A stretch of DNA of 64,000 nucleotides from Halorhodospira halochloris (GCF_002356555.2 NZ_AP017372.2:1054001-1118000), one strand, 5' to 3'. Counted from the stretch's first letter, positions 35,294 through 45,095 are shown. The notes: generated from the letters alone by a model not told the origin. Program-made: numbers and translations.

Positions 35294-35312
35294 TCTGCCA
35301 AACCAGATTGGA

Positions 35313-35462
35313 GCATAAAAAACCCCACTTGAGTCATTATTCAGCTGCCCCGGTGTGGAGGACACCGTGATCTATCGCTGGAGGCTTCACGGCGCCAAAA
35401 CTAGCGCCAAGACCTCCCAACTCTGGGGACAACCGAATGGCTCATGTGGGGATTTTAATGTG
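35313..35462 (-). repeat. Foldback repeat FB13
   Basis: Between the converging PAP2 and Kdo-transferase-like genes. Ends CATAAAAAACCCCACTTGAG and CTCATGTGGGGATTTTAATG pair. The inner loops are GCGA (a GNRA variant) and GTTT on the minus strand. The arm next to the core (TTCAGCTGCCCC / TGGGGACAACCGAA) has drifted. Confidence 0.85.
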
Positions 35463-35490
35463 TCCACATTGTCTGCCTCTGTATTTTGCT

Positions 35491-36273
35491 TCAAGCAGCA
35501 CTACCAAGCTGGCATAGCTCGAATTGACCGCGCTGTTGCCCGCTAGGTTGATCGCCGGGATTGACCAGTGAATTGTCGTCGTTATCTTTAAGTGAAAGCC
35601 TTGAAGATCGGGCTCGACAAGCGGCTCGGCGAGCACATTCGCCTAGGGCCTTGCCGAGTTGACCGTCAACTAGTAGGCCGTGGAGGGCCTCGGCAAGTTC
35701 AACGGCATTGTTGCCTCGGCGGATGCTGCCAAGCCTTATTAAGCGTGCAGTTAGTCTAGACAACCGCGGTTCGTTGTAAAGATAGTCTATATAGGGTCCA
35801 GAGACTGCCGGTAGCCCTGCGCGAGCTGCAAGTGTGGGGTCAGGATAACCCGAGTGGACTAAGGATGAGCCGATAAAGGCGGCGTCACTGGCCAGATAGA
35901 ACAAGCCTATCTCCTCAGAGGTGTCAAGGATATAGACATCACGACATGGGGTGCAGCCAACCCCTGCGCTGTGCCTCCCTACTTTGAGCCCGGCATGGCG
36001 ACAGTGAGAGTAAAGCTCGCCCCAATCCTCAGTGTTGGCTGGATTTAGTACCAGAAGCAGATTGGTATGCCAATTCCTTAGAAGTATAAATGTTTCTATT
36101 ATGGTTTTAGTTTCACGTTTGTGGACGTTCCCGGCGATCCAAATGCTGCGATTACTCCCCAGTCCTTGGCGTATGGCTTGGGCTGCGAGGCGGTAATGGC
36201 TGAGGTGGCTTTGATCACTGTTGCGCATAGCCCGCTGCCACTCATTGTATAGTATAGATGAATGTTTGTTCAT
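35491..36273 (-). CDS. Kdo-transferase (WaaA/KdtA, GT30)-like C-terminal half protein
   Basis: 260 residues from MNKHSSILYNEWQRAM with GGAG five bases upstream. The body follows the C-terminal nucleotide-sugar domain of 3-deoxy-D-manno-octulosonate transferase: SIWIAGNVHKRETKTIIETF, LLLVLNPANTED, AGLKVGRHSAG, DVYILDTSEEIGLFYLASDAAFIGSSLVHSGYPDPTLAARAGLPAVSGP. The membrane anchor and N-terminal acceptor domain of the usual 420-residue enzyme are absent, and the C-terminal 50 residues are unrelated. It may be a remnant or a separate protein; activity on its own is doubtful. Confidence 0.65.
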   Translation of the reverse strand: MNKHSSILYNEWQRAMRNSDQSHLSHYRLAAQAIRQGLGSNRSIWIAGNVHKRETKTIIETFILLRNWHTNLLLVLNPANTEDWGELYSHCRHAGLKVGRHSAGVGCTPCRDVYILDTSEEIGLFYLASDAAFIGSSLVHSGYPDPTLAARAGLPAVSGPYIDYLYNEPRLSRLTARLIRLGSIRRGNNAVELAEALHGLLVDGQLGKALGECARRAACRARSSRLSLKDNDDNSLVNPGDQPSGQQRGQFELCQLGSAA

Positions 36274-36403
36274 TGTTGCTCCCCCATTGGTTATTTTGAA
36301 TTTCAGGCAAGCGTAAGCGGCGGGGGTTACATTATGGTTACGGTTAGGTGACCTGCGGGGAGAAGGCAGGGCTAACAAGGTAAGCAGGGGCAGGTCTATC
36401 TTT

Positions 36404-36552
36404 GGGTGCCTCAAAAACTCCCTAGCCCCACTGGGTTGCCCCGGAGTGGAGGTCTTGGTGCCATGGATGGCGCCATGAAGCCTCCAGGGATCGATTAACG
36501 GCGTCCTCCACACCGAGGCAACCCAGTGGTTCTATGGCTAGTCTCTTTAGGC
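36404..36552 (+). repeat. Foldback repeat FB14
   Basis: In the 331-bp gap upstream of the Kdo-transferase-like gene and downstream of dadA. Arms GCCCCACTGGGTTGCCCCGG and CGAGGCAACCCAGTGGTTC pair; the outer ends CTCAAAAACTCCCTAGC / GGCTAGTCTCTTTAGG pair partly. Loops are TGGA and GGGA. The rest of the gap shows no gene. Confidence 0.88.
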
Positions 36553-36604
36553 CACAAGTTGCCATGGCGGCGGTTATGGCCCCAAATAATCAGTGATCTT
36601 TTTT

Positions 36605-37867
36605 CTAAACTTGATAAGGCCCGGTATAAATGGCGCTTTTTTTGCCTTCGAGCTGATCGGCGACCAACTCTGCTGCACCGGCCGCGAAGGTCCAGCCTAA
36701 GTGTCCGGCCCCGGTCGCTAAATGCAGGCCGCGAATAGGGGTTGGCCCGAGCAAGGGTGTGCCTTTGCAGGTCATCGGGCGCAAGCCGGACCAGTGTTCG
36801 CCAGGTATCGAGCCTAGCCTTTCAGCAAGGCGGGGGAAGCGGGCGAGTCCTTGTTCGCGAACCGAGTTACATCTATCCGGGTTAAGGCGGGTATCGAAGC
36901 CGCTGATTTCGGCCTTGCCGGCTATGCGCAGACGATCGCCCAGCCGAGTCAGAACTATCTTGCGCACATCATCAATTATCGGCTTATTGGGGGCGAGCTC
37001 GGCGGCATCGCCAAGGGGGATGGTGACGGAGTAGCCCTTTATCGGTTCAAGCGGTAACCGCAGGCCTAAAGGTTGCACTAGCTGGTTGCAATGGCTGCCA
37101 GCCGCAACTACCACGGCGTCGCCATCGATTAGGCCATGCTCAGTCACAACTCCGGCAACGCCTTGTCTCTGGTCGCCGCGTAGCCGGATGACTGGGTTGC
37201 CGAGGCGCAACTCGGCCCCTTTTTGGGCCGCTTTTTTTGCTATGCCCTGGCAGAACATCAGCGCGTCGGCGCAACCGTCCTCAGGGTACTCGATAGAACC
37301 GACCAGCTTACCGCTATCATTACTGGTGCTCAGGGTCGGCTCACGTGCGATGGTTTGGGCGCGATCTAGCACGTTGTAGCGAATGCCTAAATCCTTAACA
37401 GCTTGGGCGGCGGCGATACCCCGCTGTAGTGAGGCGCGATCGTCGAATAATTTTAGGATGCTGCTACGCCGCAACTGGCACTCTACGCCAGTATGCTCAA
37501 TGATATCGTAGAGCCGCTGAACGCTGTATAAAGCTAGGGTGGCATTGGCACGCGCATTGCTACGATGCCTGGCCTTGTTGGCGTTGGCGAGAAAGCGCAT
37601 GAGCCACCAAGGCGCGCCGAGCAAGCGTTCCGGGCGGATACGTAGTGGCGAGTCGGCTCGGCCCAGCCAGCGCAGGGCATCGGTTAACATGCCGGGGGAG
37701 TTCCATGGGGCGGCGTGTCCAGCGTGGAGCTGCCCGCCGTTGGCGTAACTGGTCTCGTGAGCTACCTCCTTGGCTCTATCCACAAGTATGACCTGATGGC
37801 CCCGCTCGGTGAGTTCCCAGGTCAGAGTGGCTCCGATAACGCCGGCACCGACAACGACGATACGCAT
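36605..37867 (-). CDS. dadA: D-amino acid dehydrogenase small subunit
   Basis: FAD-dependent oxidoreductase of 420 residues. The dinucleotide fold is at VVVGAGVIGATLTWELTERG, followed by YANGGQLHAGHAAPWNSPG, LLGAPWWLMRFL, and at the C-terminus GLRPMTCKGTPLLGPTPIRG, LATGAGHLGWTFAAGAAELVA. It oxidises D-amino acids and passes electrons to the respiratory chain. No alanine racemase gene lies beside it. Confidence 0.92.
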   Translation of the reverse strand: MRIVVVGAGVIGATLTWELTERGHQVILVDRAKEVAHETSYANGGQLHAGHAAPWNSPGMLTDALRWLGRADSPLRIRPERLLGAPWWLMRFLANANKARHRSNARANATLALYSVQRLYDIIEHTGVECQLRRSSILKLFDDRASLQRGIAAAQAVKDLGIRYNVLDRAQTIAREPTLSTSNDSGKLVGSIEYPEDGCADALMFCQGIAKKAAQKGAELRLGNPVIRLRGDQRQGVAGVVTEHGLIDGDAVVVAAGSHCNQLVQPLGLRLPLEPIKGYSVTIPLGDAAELAPNKPIIDDVRKIVLTRLGDRLRIAGKAEISGFDTRLNPDRCNSVREQGLARFPRLAERLGSIPGEHWSGLRPMTCKGTPLLGPTPIRGLHLATGAGHLGWTFAAGAAELVADQLEGKKSAIYTGPYQV

Positions 37868-37889
37868 GCTGATGGTTCCTTACATTTCC

Positions 37890-38639
37890 TTAGGCATGGG
37901 AGTCAATATAACGTTGCCACCCATCTGCGCGCAGCTGGCAAGCAGGGCACTGACCGCATCCGTACCCCCATGGATGAAGCTTTTGACGGTTTCCATGATA
38001 ACAGGTGTGGGAATGCTCAACGATCAAATTAATTAAATCGTTGCCACCAACCTTTGCTGCCAGCTCCCACGTTCTGGCCTTATCGAGCCACATTAGCGGG
38101 GTATGGAGGATTAGTTGCTGCGCCATTCCCAGGTTAAGAGTCACCTGCAGTGATTTTATCGTATCATCGCGGCAATCGGGATACCCGGAATAGTCAGTTT
38201 CACAGACGCCGGCGACTATGTTGCGGATGTTACGGCGTTCCGCAACAGCCGCAGCTAGTACGAAGAAGAGCAGGTTGCGGCCGGGCACGTAGGTACTCGG
38301 TAATCCCCTGGAATCGTAAGTTATCGCGCTCTCGCTGGTTAGTGATGTCGAGCTGATCTGGCCGAGGACATGACTATCGAGCAGGTGGTCTTCCCCAAGG
38401 CGCTCGCGCCAGATGGGGAACTGCTCAGCGATCTGCTCAAGTATGGTGCACCGCGCCTCAAGCTCCACGCTGTGGCGTTGACCATAGTCAAACCCTATTG
38501 TCTCTACTCGACTGAACCTCTCCAGTGCCCAGGCGAGGCAGGTGGTGGAGTCCTGGCCGCCGGAGAATAATAGTAGCGCAGCTTCCCCTGTCGCTTTTGG
38601 GCATATACTTGAGTGCAACTGGTGGGATTGGCTGACCAT
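37890..38639 (-). CDS. queC: 7-cyano-7-deazaguanine synthase
   Basis: Queuosine and archaeosine precursor enzyme, 249 residues. The PP-loop is [18 protein letters not shown], the mid-region has [20 protein letters not shown], and zinc cysteines lie in HTCYHG and [17 protein letters not shown]. It makes preQ0 from 7-carboxy-7-deazaguanine. Its start lies eight bases after the stop of the CobW-type GTPase gene, so the two are probably co-transcribed. Confidence 0.95.
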   Translation of the reverse strand: MVSQSHQLHSSICPKATGEAALLLFSGGQDSTTCLAWALERFSRVETIGFDYGQRHSVELEARCTILEQIAEQFPIWRERLGEDHLLDSHVLGQISSTSLTSESAITYDSRGLPSTYVPGRNLLFFVLAAAVAERRNIRNIVAGVCETDYSGYPDCRDDTIKSLQVTLNLGMAQQLILHTPLMWLDKARTWELAAKVGGNDLINLIVEHSHTCYHGNRQKLHPWGYGCGQCPACQLRADGWQRYIDSHA

Positions 38640-38646
38640 AAATTGA

Positions 38647-39855
38647 CTAGCTTTGATCTGTTTGAGTTATCGCTTGCAGTAGTAGCTGCTCTATCTTATC
38701 CCAACCCAGCTTATAATCGTCCGCTATTACCTCCAAGCGGCTCTCGCCCCGCCAGGCCGTGGCCTTGAGGTCGGTGCCATCAGGGCTGGTGTTGACTTGT
38801 AGCCAATCATTTCCAGTGCGGATAACTCCCTTGACCCGATCGCAGTCACGTAGCTGTTCAAGCGCCTGCGTAAGTAGTTGGCGGTCGAAAATATCACCTC
38901 TATGGAATATCCAACCACAACTAGCGGGGTAGTAGCTATCATTTTGTAGGCGCAGGGGTTGGCCGGGCTGGGGGTCTGGAGCCTGTGCTTGGCTATCGGC
39001 TGCTGAGGGCTGCTGCTCGCCATGATCAGCGCTGCTTTTTGCAATGCGCGATTCGCCGTCATCGCGGTAATGACCGTGATGGCCAGTGACACCCTTGTGG
39101 CCAATCTCAACACCCTTGTTATAAAGCCCCGGGGAGGAGAGGGCAGCGCGCGTCCTGCCGGTTGGACAGTCCAACCAGTTGGCTGAGATGCGGCCCTGTT
39201 CGGTCTCGGCAATAATCTGCTTGGGCGGGTAGAGAGATCTTGACCAGTGTTCGAAGCGGGCTCGATCATCGTTGCCAATAAGATCGCTTTTATTGCAGAT
39301 AAGTATGTCAGCTATCTGCGCTTGATCGATAAAGGCGCTATGCTGTGCCGCCTTGGGCTCTTTTAGGCGGCGAGGATCGACAAGGGTAATGGTGGCGCGC
39401 AGTTCGATTGCCCCCTGTTGCTCAAAATTGCGCAGTTGATCGATGATCTTGGCTGGATGGCCGAAGCCAGTCGGTTCTATTATCAATCGTGCTGGCTTGC
39501 TATCGCGCAATAGGCGGGTAATGGCGGTGCGAAAAGGGATGCCTAGTGTGCAGCACAGGCAGCCGCCAGGGAGCTCTGCTATGGTTACAGCTTCTTGTTC
39601 ATCACCGCTGCCTGGGGCGCTCTCTGAGTAAGATCCGGCGTTAGTGTCCTGGCCGTATTGAGTGGTTCCCTGGCCTTTATCATGCAGCTGATCGCTGAGC
39701 ATGGCGGCATCGATACTGACATCGCCGAACTCATTAATCAGCACTGCCCACCGCTCTGCTGGCGGGCGGTGGCGGGCTAGCAGGTGGCGGATGGCAGTAG
39801 TCTTGCCGGCGTTAAGGAAGCCGGTGATGACGTTGGTGGGTACTGGTGGTGCCAT
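38647..39855 (-). CDS. CobW/COG0523 family GTPase, metal-chaperone type
   Basis: 402 residues. Walker [10 protein letters not shown] is at 12-20, the metal-binding CxCC motif GGCLCCT has C99, C101 and C102, and [13 protein letters not shown] and CNKSDLIG complete the G domain. Residues 55-88 form an acidic, Gly/Ser-rich insert just before CxCC. A His-containing linker ([14 protein letters not shown]) precedes the CobW C-terminal domain. COG0523 proteins deliver or sense metals such as zinc. The neighbour is zinc enzyme gene queC, so zinc supply to queuosine synthesis is possible; the cob operon is too distant to imply a cobalamin role. Confidence 0.88.
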   Translation of the reverse strand: MAPPVPTNVITGFLNAGKTTAIRHLLARHRPPAERWAVLINEFGDVSIDAAMLSDQLHDKGQGTTQYGQDTNAGSYSESAPGSGDEQEAVTIAELPGGCLCCTLGIPFRTAITRLLRDSKPARLIIEPTGFGHPAKIIDQLRNFEQQGAIELRATITLVDPRRLKEPKAAQHSAFIDQAQIADILICNKSDLIGNDDRARFEHWSRSLYPPKQIIAETEQGRISANWLDCPTGRTRAALSSPGLYNKGVEIGHKGVTGHHGHYRDDGESRIAKSSADHGEQQPSAADSQAQAPDPQPGQPLRLQNDSYYPASCGWIFHRGDIFDRQLLTQALEQLRDCDRVKGVIRTGNDWLQVNTSPDGTDLKATAWRGESRLEVIADDYKLGWDKIEQLLLQAITQTDQS

Positions 39856-39896
39856 GGTGGTAAAGGTTACGTCTTGAGATGATTTTGTTCAATGTT

Positions 39897-40057
39897 GAGT
39901 GGGACAGCCCGAAGAGTGCCTCGGTCTAATGGCTGGCTCGGTGTGGAGGTCTTGGCGCCAGGGATGGCGCCATGAAGTCTCCAGGGATGGATTGACGGCG
40001 TCCTCCACACCGGGGTAGCCATTAGGTCGAGGCACTCTTCGGGCTGTCCAGTGACTC
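39897..40057 (+). repeat. Foldback repeat FB15, with private arms
   Basis: Between the divergent CobW-type and aroC genes. The core is consensus (both loops GGGA) but the arms are unique: GGACAGCCCGAAGAGTGCCT and, further in, CTAATGGCT, answered by AGCCATTAGGTCG and AGGCACTCTTCGGGCTGTCC. The usual CTCTAAAAA ends are absent. This is the best single case of arms that changed but still pair. Confidence 0.94.
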
Positions 40058-40167
40058 ACGTAGTTTATGTTCCATAACCACCGTTCAAAAAAGCGCTGCG
40101 CAGCATGCCGAATGTAAATCTGACGAAGACCACAAATTAAAAGGCAAAGGTAGTACAATAGCGCCCC

Positions 40168-41283
40168 ATGTCCGGAAATACTTTTGGCAAACTCTTTACT
40201 GTTACCACCTGCGGCGAGAGCCACGGCCCGGCTCTTGCGGCTATTGTTGATGGCTGTCCGCCGGGACTTGAGCTGACCGAGGGCGACCTGCAGCAGCAAC
40301 TCGATCGGCGCCGGCCGGGGCGGAGCAAACAGACCACCCAGCGCCGCGAGAGCGACACTGTGCGCATCCTCTCCGGGGTGTTCGAGGGGGTAACTACCGG
40401 TACACCGATCGGTCTGCTGATCGAGAATACCGATCAGCGCTCCCAAGATTACTCCGAGATAGCGCAGCGCTTTCGTCCCGGCCATGCCGATTATACCTAT
40501 CAGCATAAGTACGCCATCCGCGACTACCGCGGCGGCGGTCGGGCCTCGGCGCGTGAGACGGCGATGCGGGTTGCCGCCGGCGCCATAGCCAGTAAATACC
40601 TGGAACAGCGCCTCGGCATCGAGATACGTGCCCGCTTAGCGCGCATGGGCGATATCGAACTAGCGGCTCAAGATTGGGAAGCGGTCGCTGAGAATGACTT
40701 TTTCTGCGCCGATCCGGAGCGGGTCGCAGAGCTGGAGAGCTTGATTCAGAAGGTGCGCAAAGCTGGCGACTCGGTCGGCGCCGAGGTCGAGGTTGAGGTC
40801 CACGGGGTGCCACCGGGCTTAGGCGAGCCGGTCTTTGATCGTCTTGACGCCGATCTGGCTAAGGCGTTGATGTCGATCAACGCGGTCAAAGGGGTCGAGA
40901 TAGGGGCGGGGATGACTGCTGCCCGGCAGCGCGGTAGCGAGCACCGTGATGAGCTTACCCCGCAGGGCTTTCTTAGTAACAACGCCGGCGGTGTGCTGGG
41001 CGGTATCTCCAGTGGCCAAGCCATCATTGCTCGAGCGGCTCTCAAGCCGACCTCAAGCATGCTAATACCGGGGAGCTCGGTAGATGTTAACGGCAACCCG
41101 GTGTCGGTGGTCACCAAAGGTCGCCACGACCCCTGTGTCGGTATTCGCGCCGTGCCGATAGTTGAGGCCATGGTGGCGTTGACCATTATGGATCACTGGC
41201 TGCGCCATCGTGGCCAGAATGCCGATAGCGATGAGATCTCCGGCGCACCGCTAATCCCGCCGCAGGCGCCCCGGCAGGAGTAG
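40168..41283 (+). CDS. aroC: Chorismate synthase
   Basis: Final shikimate-pathway enzyme, 371 residues, using reduced FMN. Signatures: [49 protein letters not shown], and [38 protein letters not shown]. The product chorismate feeds the trp genes further along. A transporter gene follows four bases after the stop. Confidence 0.97.
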   Translation: MSGNTFGKLFTVTTCGESHGPALAAIVDGCPPGLELTEGDLQQQLDRRRPGRSKQTTQRRESDTVRILSGVFEGVTTGTPIGLLIENTDQRSQDYSEIAQRFRPGHADYTYQHKYAIRDYRGGGRASARETAMRVAAGAIASKYLEQRLGIEIRARLARMGDIELAAQDWEAVAENDFFCADPERVAELESLIQKVRKAGDSVGAEVEVEVHGVPPGLGEPVFDRLDADLAKALMSINAVKGVEIGAGMTAARQRGSEHRDELTPQGFLSNNAGGVLGGISSGQAIIARAALKPTSSMLIPGSSVDVNGNPVSVVTKGRHDPCVGIRAVPIVEAMVALTIMDHWLRHRGQNADSDEISGAPLIPPQAPRQE

Positions 41284-41287
41284 GCCG

Positions 41288-42457
41288 TTGCACGGCGGGC
41301 AGCCGACACCGCCGGTAGGGGCAGTGCCTTACTGGCGGCTATCCGGGTTCTATCTCTTCTTCTTCGCCGCGCTCGGCGCCTTGATGCCGTATTGGGGGCC
41401 CTATCTGCGCGCCGAAGGTTTCTCCTCGGCGCAGATCGGCGAGCTGCTCGCCATCCTCCACGCCACCAAGGTAATCGCCCCCAACGTCTGGGGCTATATT
41501 GCCGACCGGCTCGATCGGCGCATGGCGGTGGTGCGCGTCGCGGCACTGATCGCCTTCATGGCCTTTTTCGGCATCCTGATCGCCGATACCTACGGCACCA
41601 TTGCCCTGGTGATGGCCCTATTCGGTTTTTTCTGGAATGCTGCGCTGCCGCAGTATGAGGCCAACACCTTTAACCACTTGCAGGGCCAGGAGCATCGCTA
41701 TAGCAGTATCCGGGTGTGGGGCTCGGTCGGTTTTATCATCGCGGTGATGGGTATCGGCGAGCTGCTCGATCGAGTCGGCTTCGACTCTTACCCCTACATG
41801 GTCCTGCTGATCTTTGCCGGTTTGTGGCTGTCCAGCCTGATTGCCCCGGAGGCCGGAAAGGCGCGGCAAGCGGCTAACGGCGATGGGTTTTGGCAGACAG
41901 TGCGCCAGCCGGCCGTTATCGGCTTTTTTCTGGCCTGTTTTTTAAATCAAGTCGGCCACGGCCCCTTCTACGGTTTTTTCAGTATCTATCTGGAAGATCA
42001 CGGCTATAGCGGCGGCTTGATAGGGGTGCTATGGGCCTGGGGGGTGGTTGCTGAGATCGGCGTCTTTATGCTCATGCATCGGATCATGCCGCGCTTTGGG
42101 GCGCGCTATCTGCTCGCTTTGGCGCTTGCCTTGGGAGCAGTGCGCTGGCTGATGGTGGCGGCTTGGGTCGATTCACCTTGGCTGATTGCGCTAAGTCAGA
42201 CTATTCATGCAGCAAGTTTCGGTCTCTACCACGCGGTGGCCATAGATATTGTTAATCGCTTCTTTGTCGGCCGCTCGCAGGGTAAGGGTCAGGCACTCTA
42301 TTCAAGTTTGACCTTCGGCGCTGGTGTTGCTGTCGGCTCTTTAGGGGCCGGTTGGGTTTGGGATCTCTACGGTGGGCAGACCTTTTTGGCCTCTAGTGCG
42401 GTAGCTTTGTTGGCGGCGGTGTTGGCTGCTGTGAGTCTGCGGAGGTTTAGGTATTGA
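41288..42457 (+). CDS. MFS transporter (MFS_1-like, HcaT/LacY-type)
   Basis: 389 residues with about twelve hydrophobic segments. The N-terminal WRLSGFYLFFFAALGALMPYW, APNVWGYIADRLDRR (motif A region) and RYSSIRVWGSVGFIIAVMGIG match the PPP/HcaT-like branch. The start is a TTG four bases after aroC. The substrate cannot be told from the sequence, and the link to aroC may be only positional. Confidence 0.85.
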   Translation: MHGGQPTPPVGAVPYWRLSGFYLFFFAALGALMPYWGPYLRAEGFSSAQIGELLAILHATKVIAPNVWGYIADRLDRRMAVVRVAALIAFMAFFGILIADTYGTIALVMALFGFFWNAALPQYEANTFNHLQGQEHRYSSIRVWGSVGFIIAVMGIGELLDRVGFDSYPYMVLLIFAGLWLSSLIAPEAGKARQAANGDGFWQTVRQPAVIGFFLACFLNQVGHGPFYGFFSIYLEDHGYSGGLIGVLWAWGVVAEIGVFMLMHRIMPRFGARYLLALALALGAVRWLMVAAWVDSPWLIALSQTIHAASFGLYHAVAIDIVNRFFVGRSQGKGQALYSSLTFGAGVAVGSLGAGWVWDLYGGQTFLASSAVALLAAVLAAVSLRRFRY

Positions 42458-42478
42458 GGTAGTTGCAGTTGCGGCGAC

Positions 42479-42584
42479 CATTAGAGCCACATACTTGCAC
42501 TGTGGAGGACCTGGCGCCAGGGTCGCCACTAGGCTTTCAGAGATGGATTCGCTGCCTTCTCAACAGTGCATGGGCGTGGCCTAA
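42479..42584 (+). repeat. Degenerate foldback repeat FB16
   Basis: Shortened, diverged copy: CTTGCACTGTGGAGGACC, then GGCGCCAGGG, then AGATGGATTCGCTGCCTTC and ACAGTGCATGG. The arms (TGCACTGT / ACAGTGCA) still pair, but part of the inner hairpins, including GCCATGAAGCC, is lost. FB17 follows one base later. Confidence 0.75.
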
Positions 42585-42585
42585 C

Positions 42586-42733
42586 GGAGCCTCGAAGCCT
42601 CCCCGGAGCGATTGGCTGCACCCGGTGTGGAGGTCTTGGCGCCATGGATGGCGCCATGAAGCCTCCAAGGATGGATTTACGGCGTCCTCCACACCGGGGC
42701 AGCCAATTGCTCCGGGGAGGCTTCTCGACAGCC
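42586..42733 (+). repeat. Foldback repeat FB17
   Basis: Full copy directly after FB16 in the 374-bp gap between the MFS gene and leuC. Arms GAAGCCTCCCCGGAGCGATT / AATTGCTCCGGGGAGGCTTC are nearly perfect; the ends read CCTCGA/TCGACA instead of CTCTAAAAA. Loops are TGGA and AGGA. A TATACT 42 bp upstream of leuC, beyond the repeat, may be its -10 element. Confidence 0.9.
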
Positions 42734-42831
42734 ATGTCTGCCGTGAAAGCGCCCCTAGACTGTCCCGCTGTAACCCGCTTCGGTTATACTCGCCGTAAAA
42801 CCAGCTGGCCACAGAGCGGAACTACGACCCG

Positions 42832-44238
42832 ATGACAGCCAAGACACTCTACGACAAGCTCTGGGATAGCCATGTGGTGACCGAGCATGACGACGGTTCG
42901 GCGCTACTCTATATAGATCGGCAACTGCTCCACGAAGTGACCTCACCGCAGGCCTTCGAGGGCCTGCGTTTAGCCGGACGCAAGCCGTGGCGGGTTGATG
43001 CCAACCTGGCGGTTACCGATCACAATGTGCCGACCACTGACCGCTCGCTGCCGGTGGCTGATCCGGTGGCGCGCGAGCAGATTGAGACCCTGGATAGAAA
43101 CTGCGCTGAGTTCGGCATAACCGAGTTCGGGATGCAAGATAGGCGCCAGGGCATTGTCCACGTAGTCGGCCCAGAGCAGGGGGCGACCTTGCCCGGCATG
43201 ACCCTTGTCTGTGGCGATTCGCATACCGCTACCCACGGTGCATTGGGCGCCCTGGCCTTCGGTATCGGAACTAGCGAGGTCGAGCATGTGCTCGCCACCC
43301 AGACCTTGGTGCAAAAGAAGGCCAAGAGCATGCAGATCCGTGTCGATGGTGAGTTGTCCGTCGGGATAACGGCCAAAGATCTGATCTTGGCAATCATTGG
43401 CCGTATCGGGACTGCTGGCGGCACCGGTTACGCCATTGAGTTCGCCGGTGAAGGGGTCCGCGGACTGTCCATGGAAGGGCGCATGACCCTGTGTAATATG
43501 GCTATAGAGGCCGGGGCGCGGGCCGGTATGGTGGGTGTCGATGCGGTAACTATCGACTACGTCAGGGGTCGCCCCTTCGCCCCGCAAGGCGAGTTGTGGG
43601 ATAAGGCGGTGGCAAGCTGGCGCGAGATGGCCACTGATGATGGCGCCGAATTCGATCGGGTCGAGGTCTTCGATGGCGCGGCAATCGCCCCACAGGTCAG
43701 TTGGGGAACTTCGCCGGAGATGGTCGCCCCGGTTGGGGATAAGATCCCCGATCCAGAACACGAGGCGGATGCGGTGCGGGCGGCGGCCATGCGCAGGGCG
43801 CTGGAGTATATGGACCTGCAACCGGGTTTGCCGCTAACCGAGATTCCCTTGGATAAGGTCTTTATTGGCTCCTGCACCAATGCCCGGATCGAGGACTTGC
43901 GCGAGGCCGCGGAGATGGTGCGGGGTCAGCAGGTAGCGCCGAGCATCAAGCAGGCGCTGGTGGTGCCCGGTTCGGGGCTCGTTAAAGAGCAGGCTGAGGC
44001 CGAAGGGCTGGACCGGGTCTTCAGCGAGGCCGGTTTTGAGTGGCGCGAACCGGGCTGTTCAATGTGTCTGGGCATGAACCCTGATCGCCTCGAGCCAGGC
44101 GAGCGCTGCGCCTCGACCTCCAATCGCAACTTCGAGGGCCGGCAGGGGCAGGGCGGGCGCACCCATCTAGTTAGCCCGGCTATGGCCGCCGCGGCGGCAA
44201 TCCACGGCCACTTTGTTGATATCAGGGGCGAGTACTGA
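42832..44238 (+). CDS. leuC: 3-isopropylmalate dehydratase large subunit
   Basis: Aconitase-family enzyme of 468 residues, leucine synthesis. [36 protein letters not shown] and the iron-sulfur cysteines in [11 protein letters not shown] and [11 protein letters not shown] are present. It partners LeuD, which starts two bases after its stop. First gene of the long block reaching metZ. Confidence 0.98.
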   Translation: MTAKTLYDKLWDSHVVTEHDDGSALLYIDRQLLHEVTSPQAFEGLRLAGRKPWRVDANLAVTDHNVPTTDRSLPVADPVAREQIETLDRNCAEFGITEFGMQDRRQGIVHVVGPEQGATLPGMTLVCGDSHTATHGALGALAFGIGTSEVEHVLATQTLVQKKAKSMQIRVDGELSVGITAKDLILAIIGRIGTAGGTGYAIEFAGEGVRGLSMEGRMTLCNMAIEAGARAGMVGVDAVTIDYVRGRPFAPQGELWDKAVASWREMATDDGAEFDRVEVFDGAAIAPQVSWGTSPEMVAPVGDKIPDPEHEADAVRAAAMRRALEYMDLQPGLPLTEIPLDKVFIGSCTNARIEDLREAAEMVRGQQVAPSIKQALVVPGSGLVKEQAEAEGLDRVFSEAGFEWREPGCSMCLGMNPDRLEPGERCASTSNRNFEGRQGQGGRTHLVSPAMAAAAAIHGHFVDIRGEY

Positions 44239-44240
44239 TC

Positions 44241-44888
44241 ATGAGTATTGAACCTTTTACCCGCCATACCGGCCTAGTTGCACCACTGGATCGGGCTAAC
44301 GTCGATACCGATGCCATCATTCCTAAGCAGTTCTTGAAGTCGGTCAAGCGCACCGGTTTCGGGCCGTACCTGTTTGATGAGTGGCGCTATCTCGATCACG
44401 GTGAGCCGGGTATGGATTGTACTAACCGCCCGCGCAACCCGGATTTTGTCCTCAATCAGGAGCGTTATGCAGGGGCGAGCGTCTTGCTGGCGCGGGCTAA
44501 TTTTGGCTGCGGCTCATCGCGCGAGCACGCCCCATGGGCGCTGCAAGACTACGGTTTTCGAGCCATTATTGCACCTAGCTTTGCCGATATCTTCTATAGC
44601 AACTGCTTTAAGAACGGCATCCTGCCGGTGGTGCTGGATGAGGCAACGGTCGATAAGCTGTTTACCGCCGCCTATGCCGAGCCGGGTTACAGCCTTACCG
44701 TTGATCTACGTAATCAGACCGTTGAGACTCCCGCCGGCGAGAGTTTTGGGTTTGAGGTCGATCCGTTTCGGCGGCGGATGCTGCTGGAGGGTTTGGATGA
44801 GATCGGTATTACCCTGACCGAGCACGCCGAGGCTATCCGCGCATATGAGCAAAAGCGCCGCGAGGAAGCGCCGTGGTTGTTTAGTTGA
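44241..44888 (+). CDS. leuD: 3-isopropylmalate dehydratase small subunit
   Basis: 215 residues, the swivel domain that completes LeuC. Motifs: [45 protein letters not shown], and [18 protein letters not shown]. Its stop codon abuts repeat FB18 with no gap. Confidence 0.98.
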   Translation: MSIEPFTRHTGLVAPLDRANVDTDAIIPKQFLKSVKRTGFGPYLFDEWRYLDHGEPGMDCTNRPRNPDFVLNQERYAGASVLLARANFGCGSSREHAPWALQDYGFRAIIAPSFADIFYSNCFKNGILPVVLDEATVDKLFTAAYAEPGYSLTVDLRNQTVETPAGESFGFEVDPFRRRMLLEGLDEIGITLTEHAEAIRAYEQKRREEAPWLFS

Positions 44889-45040
44889 GGGTCTCTAGCA
44901 ACTTCCTCGGAGCCATATAGCCTCCCCGGTGTGGAGGACGCCGTGAATCCATCCCTGGAGGCTTCATGGCGCCATCCCTGGCGCCAAGACCTCCACACCC
45001 GGGGAGGCTATATGGCTCCGAGGAAGTTGCTAAAGACGCC
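44889..45040 (-). repeat. Foldback repeat FB18, inside the leu operon
   Basis: Starts at the base after the leuD stop and ends 55 bp before leuB. Arms AGCAACTTCCTCGGAGCCAT / ATGGCTCCGAGGAAGTTGCT are perfect, and ATAGCCTCCCCGG pairs with CCGGGGAGGCTAT apart from one extra C. The ends GTCTCTAGCAA / TTGCTAAAGAC differ from the common CTCTAAAAA. Both loops are GGGA on the minus strand. Confidence 0.94.
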
Positions 45041-45095
45041 GCGCGAAAAATCTTTCTTCTGAGCGGTGGGACGGTGATTGGTTTAAGGAGAGGTT

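Noticed and set aside
42734-42831. Leucine leader peptide or attenuator ahead of leuC
   Set aside because: No short frame rich in Leu codons followed by a terminator hairpin is visible between FB17 and leuC.
42463-42835. Overlapping short reading frames before leuC
   Set aside because: They are made of FB16 and FB17 sequence on both strands, with no family match or ribosome-binding site.
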